This document shows positions 60,701-64,000 of a stretch of 64,000 nucleotides of DNA, piece by piece. The translations under genes and the position numbers were made by a program. The stretch comes from Janthinobacterium sp. 61 (GTDB lineage Bacteria; Pseudomonadota; Gammaproteobacteria; Burkholderiales; Burkholderiaceae_D). The stretch spans positions 4,960,001 through 5,024,000 of the forward strand of contig NZ_PJMQ01000001.1 of assembly GCF_002846335.1 (NCBI RefSeq), in the 5' to 3' direction. The stretch's first letter is position 1; every line of letters starts with the position of its first letter. The notes under the pieces are model-generated. The model was not told where the DNA came from. It searched no databases and was given only the letters and a program-made list of their open reading frames with translations.

Positions 60701-60764
60701 GGGCGTCGTCGTCTTTGGCATCCTCAGATCGGGCCCCGTGATTTATCTGCGCGAGATGTATTGA
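57741..60764 (+). CDS. Large exported MshQ/DUF6701-like protein
   Basis: 1007 residues starting at a GTG with weak ribosome site. A signal peptide (IHIFFLGLFFLLSTGMAQAA) is followed by ~270 residues of short repeats (for example VVIDGSITASTSLLIESASK and VTGDVKASQTLVVENKATIK) that resemble a beta-helix or bactofilin-like solenoid. A Cys-containing linker follows (PSNPCSCVTNNSGWTF). From ~350 the DUF6701 region of MshQ-type pilus-associated proteins appears (TVTACADAACSAKYTNGANV in part; VVPAKFGPVTIATLQRAGAP; the ending VVVFGILRSGPVIYLREMY). MshQ normally lies in an MSHA pilus cluster; none is present here. The first third is AT-richer than its surroundings, which may point to transfer. Confidence 0.82.
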   Translation: MRIHIFFLGLFFLLSTGMAQAATLNFDGGAVAGCNVNEARTEYTCASLAMEWNDAVVIGTGISVVVNSPVTITYNQGLTMRGTATLTAKGDINVSDNPPSSLKISGGTIIANGGTFIAGGQNGQNIVANIIASSIKLGGSPISVTGNLNTTGAVTISARSTVNGAIQGGSVAIEADAKVTNGISSTGPINLASRVNVTGAITGTTIVTASAVVIDGSITASTSLLIESASKVTGNLTAPSIQLKSTDLVVTGDVKASQTLVVENKATIKGNVEGGNVTLGNSDATITGNALVDHITLGYHGRVQQTITCKAYTPSNPCSCVTNNSGWTFNEPMGPKCGPGTQAGPHHFQIDHSGTALTCAPQTVTVTACADAACSAKYTNGANVTVSPGGTATQIGSSGVATASVRQYTAGTATLSLTSVTGTTGALVCKRSSDNSNSCDMAFAATGLIVTPVNHVSAKQQAFGISAVQASGDQQACVPLFANKNKDLTLTCGYSNPASGSLPVFVKGTGGFIALAADNSSACSALGKTVNLAFNGQGVATATMSYADVGQLNLKATYAGSATTGDAGLSMTGSGSVIVVPAKFGPVTIATLQRAGAPVTVSMSALNNVDQLTPNFGNEKIAETALPTLASLVRPTAIEMSKPAKPDIQGGLVFQNGNVASSDMSWPEVGTITIAFKLANRNGYLDANATVPDLPLASSVSKAVQLIPHHFITELIRTGAADSIATPCAAPLTCADDGEKGRYAYSGQAIGVRVTARALGETTTQNYDELNPSALAPVLLEGWDAATGTISFPPSTPDGSSRLTDGKKEQNTVTGVAPAKFTLGVASPMVAYRFPGKAGVPVKVAPTDVRWRASSTYPGGTVVSSKSALIQNEARMTVLSGQWQVAHGYGSELLPVRLAVQVQYWNGKKWTTNLLDSISAFYKSHVVLANCKKTLDCAALVADDRTYAVVQGALPQFNRLTLLAPGAGKAGSVDVSVGNHPYLGSTVGVVVFGILRSGPVIYLREMY

Positions 60765-60852
60765 GCCTGGACAATGGGCGGGCGCAGACAGGGTAAAAAA
60801 CCAGTAACATGCCTGGCTGTGGCATTCCCCTCAACCTCAGACTGGAGTTTCT

Positions 60853-61551
60853 ATGAGCACAACTTCGCAGTGGATCGATATCGCCGGCCCGGACGGCAGC
60901 TTCCAGGCTTATCTGGCCGTGCCGCATGTGGGCAAGGGCCCCGCCATCATCCTGTTGCAGGAAATTTTCGGCGTCAACGAGCACATCCGCGCCGTGGCCG
61001 ACCAGTACGCGGCCGATGGCTACGTGGTGCTGGTGCCCGACCTGTTCTGGCGCGCTGGCGCGCACATCGAGCTGGGCTATGACGCGGACGGCTGGAAGCG
61101 CGCCGTGGAATTGATGCAGGCCACCGATAATCCGCATGCCGACGCCGATATCGCCGCCACCGTTGCCGTCTTGCGCGCGCGCCCGGAAGTGACGGGCAAG
61201 CTGGCCTCGGTCGGCTACTGCTTCGGCGGCCGTTTGTCGTTTCAAACGGCTGCGGCCGGCCTGGTCGACGCGGCCATCGCTTATTACGGCGGCGGCATCC
61301 AGAACAAGCTGGACCTGGCCGACCGGATCAAGGTGCCGCTGCTCATGCATTTCGGCGACCAGGACAGCCACATCCCGCTTGACGCCGTGCAAAAGATCGC
61401 CGAACGCTTCGACGACCGGCAAGACGTGGAAATCCATATCTACCCGGGCGCCGAGCACGGTTTCAATTGCACCCACCGCGACAGCTACCAGCAGCGCGCC
61501 GCAGCCCACGCGCACGGCAATTCCTTGATTTTCCTGGCGGAAAACTTGTAA
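60853..61551 (+). CDS. Dienelactone hydrolase-family protein
   Basis: 232 residues, alpha/beta hydrolase. It shows LLQEIFGVNEHIR (the conserved Glu region), catalytic Cys in VGYCFGGRLSF, Asp in FGDQDSHIPL and His in AEHGFNCTHR: the Cys-Asp-His triad of carboxymethylenebutenolidase. It may act on dienelactone or on small esters; no aromatic-degradation genes surround it, so a general hydrolase role is as likely. CTGGAGTTTCT precedes the ATG. Confidence 0.92.
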   Translation: MSTTSQWIDIAGPDGSFQAYLAVPHVGKGPAIILLQEIFGVNEHIRAVADQYAADGYVVLVPDLFWRAGAHIELGYDADGWKRAVELMQATDNPHADADIAATVAVLRARPEVTGKLASVGYCFGGRLSFQTAAAGLVDAAIAYYGGGIQNKLDLADRIKVPLLMHFGDQDSHIPLDAVQKIAERFDDRQDVEIHIYPGAEHGFNCTHRDSYQQRAAAHAHGNSLIFLAENL

Positions 61552-61639
61552 GACTTCCTCGCCAGGCTGGCCAGCCGCTATTGTCTAGCCCAACGCGCGC
61601 TCAGCAGCAAAGCCGCATGGGCGCTAAAATAGCGGCTGT

Positions 61640-61677
61640 GCCGGGCAACTCCGGCCGGCCGGGCGGAGTTGCCCGGC
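61640..61677. terminator. Strong GC-rich stem-loop between the hydrolase and SRPBCC genes
   Basis: GCCGGGCAACTCCG (61640-61653) and CGGAGTTGCCCGGC (61664-61677) form 14 perfect base pairs around a 10-nt loop. There is no T-run on either strand. It may be a 3'-end stabiliser for the hydrolase transcript or a leader structure 27 nt before the next gene. Confidence 0.5.
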
Positions 61678-61704
61678 AAACCTGGATGAGGAACCGAATT
61701 AAAG

Positions 61705-62121
61705 ATGGCCCAAGTAATTGTTTCTGTAACATTGGCGGCAAGCGCCGAACGCGTGTGGGATTTTATCGGCGGCTTCCAGTCGCTGGCTGAATGGTCGAGC
61801 TCGATCAAAACCAGCCTGTCCGAGCATGGCGGCCGCGTGCGCCGCCTGAAAACCACGGACGGCGCCATCATCGCCGAACGCCTGCAAAGCTACAGCGAGG
61901 CGGACAAGAGCTACAGCTACACCATCGTCTCGGGCCCGATCCCCGTCAAGAATTACCGTTCCACCCTGCGCGTCACGGGCGAGCCGGGCGCAAATGAGTG
62001 CGTGGCGGAATGGTCTAGCGAGTTCGACGCGGCCGAGGGTGTGGAAGAGGTCATGGTGGGCGCGTTTCAACATTTGTATGAAACGGCGTTCATCGACCTG
62101 AAACGCATCATGGCGATTTGA
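61705..62121 (+). CDS. SRPBCC-family protein (polyketide-cyclase-like fold)
   Basis: 138 residues. The START/SRPBCC pattern is plain: IVSVTLAASAERVWDFIGGF at the N-terminus, LAEWSSSIKTS, RRLKTTDGAIIAERLQSYSE, YSYTIVSGPIPVKNY and NECVAEWSSEFDA, then a long C-terminal helix. A lipid- or ligand-binding pocket protein whose ligand is unknown. GATGAGGAACC precedes the ATG. It is followed by composite repeat copy 4. Confidence 0.88.
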   Translation: MAQVIVSVTLAASAERVWDFIGGFQSLAEWSSSIKTSLSEHGGRVRRLKTTDGAIIAERLQSYSEADKSYSYTIVSGPIPVKNYRSTLRVTGEPGANECVAEWSSEFDAAEGVEEVMVGAFQHLYETAFIDLKRIMAI

Positions 62122-62131
62122 ATCAACCAGT

Positions 62132-62246
62132 GTAGGTCGGATTAGCGGCTACGCCGCTTAATCCGACACCACCACCGGCGCCAACAATGATGTCGGATTA
62201 CGCAGGGCGATGCCCCACCTCGGCGGCCCCGCTAATCCGACCTACG
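62132..62246. repeat. Composite hairpin repeat, copy 4
   Basis: Unit one GTAGGTCGGATTAGCGG...TTAATCCGACA (62132-62168), spacer ACCACCGGCGCCAACAATG as in copy 2, and unit two TGTCGGATTACG...CTAATCCGACCTACG (62191-62246), which carries a few extra bases in its loop. It lies between the SRPBCC gene and the original 3' end of the convergent M28 peptidase gene. Confidence 0.92.
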
Positions 62247-62253
62247 CTAGACG

Positions 62254-62376
62254 TTACCGCTTCACCTTTCCAAACGCCTCGCCCTTGTTCCAAGTAGGCA
62301 AATTCTTGTCGTTTGCCACTTCATAGCCGAGGTTCAGGGTGAATTGCGCCTGCTGCACCATGCCCGACAAGTCTCA
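62254..62376 (-). pseudogene. Detached C-terminal remnant of the M28 peptidase (behind an in-frame TGA)
   Basis: Beyond the TGA at 62376-62374 the same frame continues for 39 codons (DLSGMVQQAQFTLNLGYEVA, then NDKNLPTWNKGEAFGKVKR) to TAA at 62256-62254. The context DEYHPS-stop-DLSG matches the family's Pro-x-Trp-Asp-Leu-Ser-Gly, so TGG to TGA is the simplest explanation. This segment is no longer translated unless readthrough occurs. Confidence 0.85.
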
Positions 62377-63870
62377 CGACGGGTGGTATTCATCTGTTAC
62401 CTGATGGTAATCCTTTTTAAACGCGACCAGGCGCTCGCCGGAGGCTTTCGGCGCCTGCACGAAGTCGAACGAGCCGTCGCCGGAAAACACGGCCGAGCCC
62501 ACGTTGAAGGCGGGCACGCCAGCTTTGGCGAAGGCAAAATGGTCGGCCCGGTAAAAGGCGCCGGACAGGTCGGGTATCGTCGGCGCCAGGCGCAGGCCCA
62601 TGCGCCTGGCTACCTTGGCGGCGCTCGCGTACAGGCTGCTGCGCTCGGCGCCGGCCACGCCGATGTCGTGCGTCTTGCCGACGAAATTCATGCTGTCGAG
62701 GTTCAGGTCGGCGGCCGTCTTGGCCAGCGGCCACAGGGGCGCGCGCGTGTAGGCCGTGCTGCCCAGCATGCCCGTTTCCTCGCCGGCCGGCCACAGGAAG
62801 ATCTGCGTGCGGCGCGCCGGCTGTTTCACGGCCACCTGCGCCATGGCCAGCAGGGCCGCCGCGCCCGAGGCGTTGTCGATGGCGCCGTTGTAGATATGGT
62901 CACTCTGGCCGCTGCGGCCGTTGCCTTCGTCATCTTTGCCCAGGTGGTCCCAGTGGGCCGAGTAAATGACGGCTTCGTCCTTCAGTTTCGGGTCCGTGCC
63001 CGGCACGATGCCGGCCACGTTGAATTGCTCGATGCTGCGGATCTGGCTGTCGACTTGCACTTTGACCGTGGCATTCAGGGCCACGGGGCGGAACTCGCGC
63101 GTTTCCGCCTGTGCGCGCAAGGCGTCCAGATCCTGTCCGCCCGCCTGGAACAGGGCGCGCGCCGTGTCTTCCTGCAGCCAGCCTTCCATGGCATTGCCCG
63201 CGCCAGCCAGGCTGAAGCGCTCGTGGCCGAAGCCATTGGCGGGCACCGACCACGGATACGAAGCGGACTCGGTCGTATGGATCAGCAAGACGCCGGCGGC
63301 GCCCTGGCGCAGCGCTTCCTCGTACTTGTAGACCCAGCGGCCGTAATATGTGAGGGACTTGCCGGCAAAGCGCTTCGGCTCGGCAGCGGTCGGCTGCGGA
63401 TCGTTGACCATCATGATGAGCAACTTTCCTTTTAAATCTACACCCTTGAAATCGTCCCAGCGCTCTTCGGGAGCACGGATACCGTAGCCGGCAAACACGA
63501 CGGGCGCGTCGAATGCCACCTTGTCCTTGCCATTGGCGGCACCAAAGACGATGTCCTTGCCGAATGCGGGAGCGAGGGTCTTGCCGCCGACGCTGAACGT
63601 CACCTTGCTTGATGGCAAGGCCTTGCTGCCGACGATGCTCAGCGCCTGGCGGTACGTGCCATCCTTCAATGGCTGCAAGCCGGCCACGGCCGCCTGGGTT
63701 TCCAGGTAGCGCACGGCCAGGTCGCCGCCGCGCTGGCCCGTGCCGCGTCCTTCGAGCAAATCGTCGGCCAGGAAGGACAGATGAGCGCGCAGGGGCGCTT
63801 CGGCAACGAGCGGTTGGGCGAGGGCGGCCGTGCTGAACAGGCTGGCGGCGAGGACGTAGGGAAAACGCAT
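62374..63870 (-). CDS. M28-family zinc aminopeptidase, truncated at the C-terminus
   Basis: 498 residues from the ATG at 63870 (TTGGAGTTGTC upstream); the longer frame to 63993 has no supporting site. A signal peptide (FPYVLAASLFSTAALAQP) is followed by a PA-type insertion (VVFAGYGIRAPEERWDDFKG, VLLIHTTESASYPW) and the M28 catalytic core. Zinc ligands are seen in YSAHWDHLG, NGAIDNASGAAALL, PAGEETGMLGS (with the catalytic Glu), LNLDSMNF and DYHQVTDEY, all upstream of the break. It would cleave N-terminal residues from peptides in the periplasm. The in-frame TGA at 62374-62376 removes 39 residues that pack against the catalytic domain in relatives. Activity is therefore uncertain. Confidence 0.9.
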   Translation of the reverse strand: MRFPYVLAASLFSTAALAQPLVAEAPLRAHLSFLADDLLEGRGTGQRGGDLAVRYLETQAAVAGLQPLKDGTYRQALSIVGSKALPSSKVTFSVGGKTLAPAFGKDIVFGAANGKDKVAFDAPVVFAGYGIRAPEERWDDFKGVDLKGKLLIMMVNDPQPTAAEPKRFAGKSLTYYGRWVYKYEEALRQGAAGVLLIHTTESASYPWSVPANGFGHERFSLAGAGNAMEGWLQEDTARALFQAGGQDLDALRAQAETREFRPVALNATVKVQVDSQIRSIEQFNVAGIVPGTDPKLKDEAVIYSAHWDHLGKDDEGNGRSGQSDHIYNGAIDNASGAAALLAMAQVAVKQPARRTQIFLWPAGEETGMLGSTAYTRAPLWPLAKTAADLNLDSMNFVGKTHDIGVAGAERSSLYASAAKVARRMGLRLAPTIPDLSGAFYRADHFAFAKAGVPAFNVGSAVFSGDGSFDFVQAPKASGERLVAFKKDYHQVTDEYHPS

Positions 63871-64000
63871 GACAACTCCAAAAGTGAATACGGGAAAGCA
63901 AAGCAGCGGCAATCTTACTCTACCGCAATGCCCAGCGTAGCGCGCGGCGTGTGCGCGACATTGCGGCCACAATGGCAGTTGGCCCACCGACAAGGAGCGT
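63871..64000. other. Promoter-side end of window, no gene seen
   Basis: 130 nt upstream of the M28 peptidase start. I see no complete gene and no clear promoter; the last bases (CAAGGAGCGT) look like a ribosome site for a plus-strand gene starting just outside. Confidence 0.35.

Noticed and set aside
62374..62376. Selenocysteine codon at the M28 TGA
   Set aside because: The family expects Trp at this site, no SECIS-like hairpin is evident next to it, and no selenocysteine machinery is in the window.

Overview
This is 64 kb of high-GC bacterial chromosome with densely packed genes, short intergenic gaps and mostly Shine-Dalgarno-led starts. Gene content (PhaM-like PHA granule protein, czcICBA metal efflux, TamA/TamB, DUF3108 pairs, EpsC-type serine acetyltransferase, glutathione-dependent formaldehyde dehydrogenase) and codon use fit a betaproteobacterium of the order Burkholderiales. 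Oxalobacteraceae (Janthinobacterium/Duganella/Massilia-like) is my best guess; this is an inference from protein style, not a database match. I see no rRNA, tRNA, CRISPR array, prophage or intact insertion sequence.

Layout: 1-3658 holds a 5'-truncated MocR-type regulator, DNA-3-methyladenine glycosylase I (tag) and an MnmC protein whose methyltransferase half is degenerate. 3856-8542 is the most notable locus: rhodanese, serine O-acetyltransferase, a small XRE regulator, a Family 2A (SrpI-type) encapsulin shell protein and a cysteine desulfurase with a long disordered N-terminal cargo-loading extension. This is a sulfur-storage nanocompartment island: the desulfurase would feed sulfur into the shell, the acetyltransferase would support cysteine supply and the rhodanese would handle sulfane sulfur. 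8706-11447 is a two-component pair plus a small gene. 11468-14220 has phaM and two DUF3108 proteins. 14432-19381 is a three-gene condensin-like operon (kleisin-like, KITE-like, SMC-like ATPase; MksFEB/JetABC order) with no JetD/MksG nuclease beside it. 19381-25581 holds DUF4424, nucleotidyltransferase, membrane and secreted proteins, an S9 peptidase and two small genes.

25753-32183 is tamB-tamA (outer-membrane protein assembly). queC, a fatty-acid-hydroxylase-type membrane enzyme, an AraC regulator and a CHASE/GAF/GGDEF diguanylate cyclase follow to 38015. 39544-45671 is czcA-czcB-czcC-czcI on the minus strand (Zn/Co/Cd-type RND efflux). 45714-47261 encodes an exported MORN-repeat protein fused to a caspase/legumain-like domain. 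A GAF histidine kinase (47448-49394) converges on a REC-HD-GYP protein (49486-50997). The remainder has a DUF3016 protein, a solute-binding protein, a thioesterase, a PQQ-type sugar dehydrogenase lipoprotein, frmA, a GlxA-type regulator, a large MshQ/DUF6701-like exported protein, dienelactone hydrolase, an SRPBCC protein and an M28 aminopeptidase interrupted near its end by an in-frame TGA.

Four copies of a composite hairpin repeat (GTAGGTCGGATTAG.../...CTAATCCGACCTAC) lie at 25.6, 39.5, 49.4 and 62.2 kb, each between two convergent genes. They probably act as bidirectional 3'-end elements, and at two sites they supply codons to the adjacent genes.
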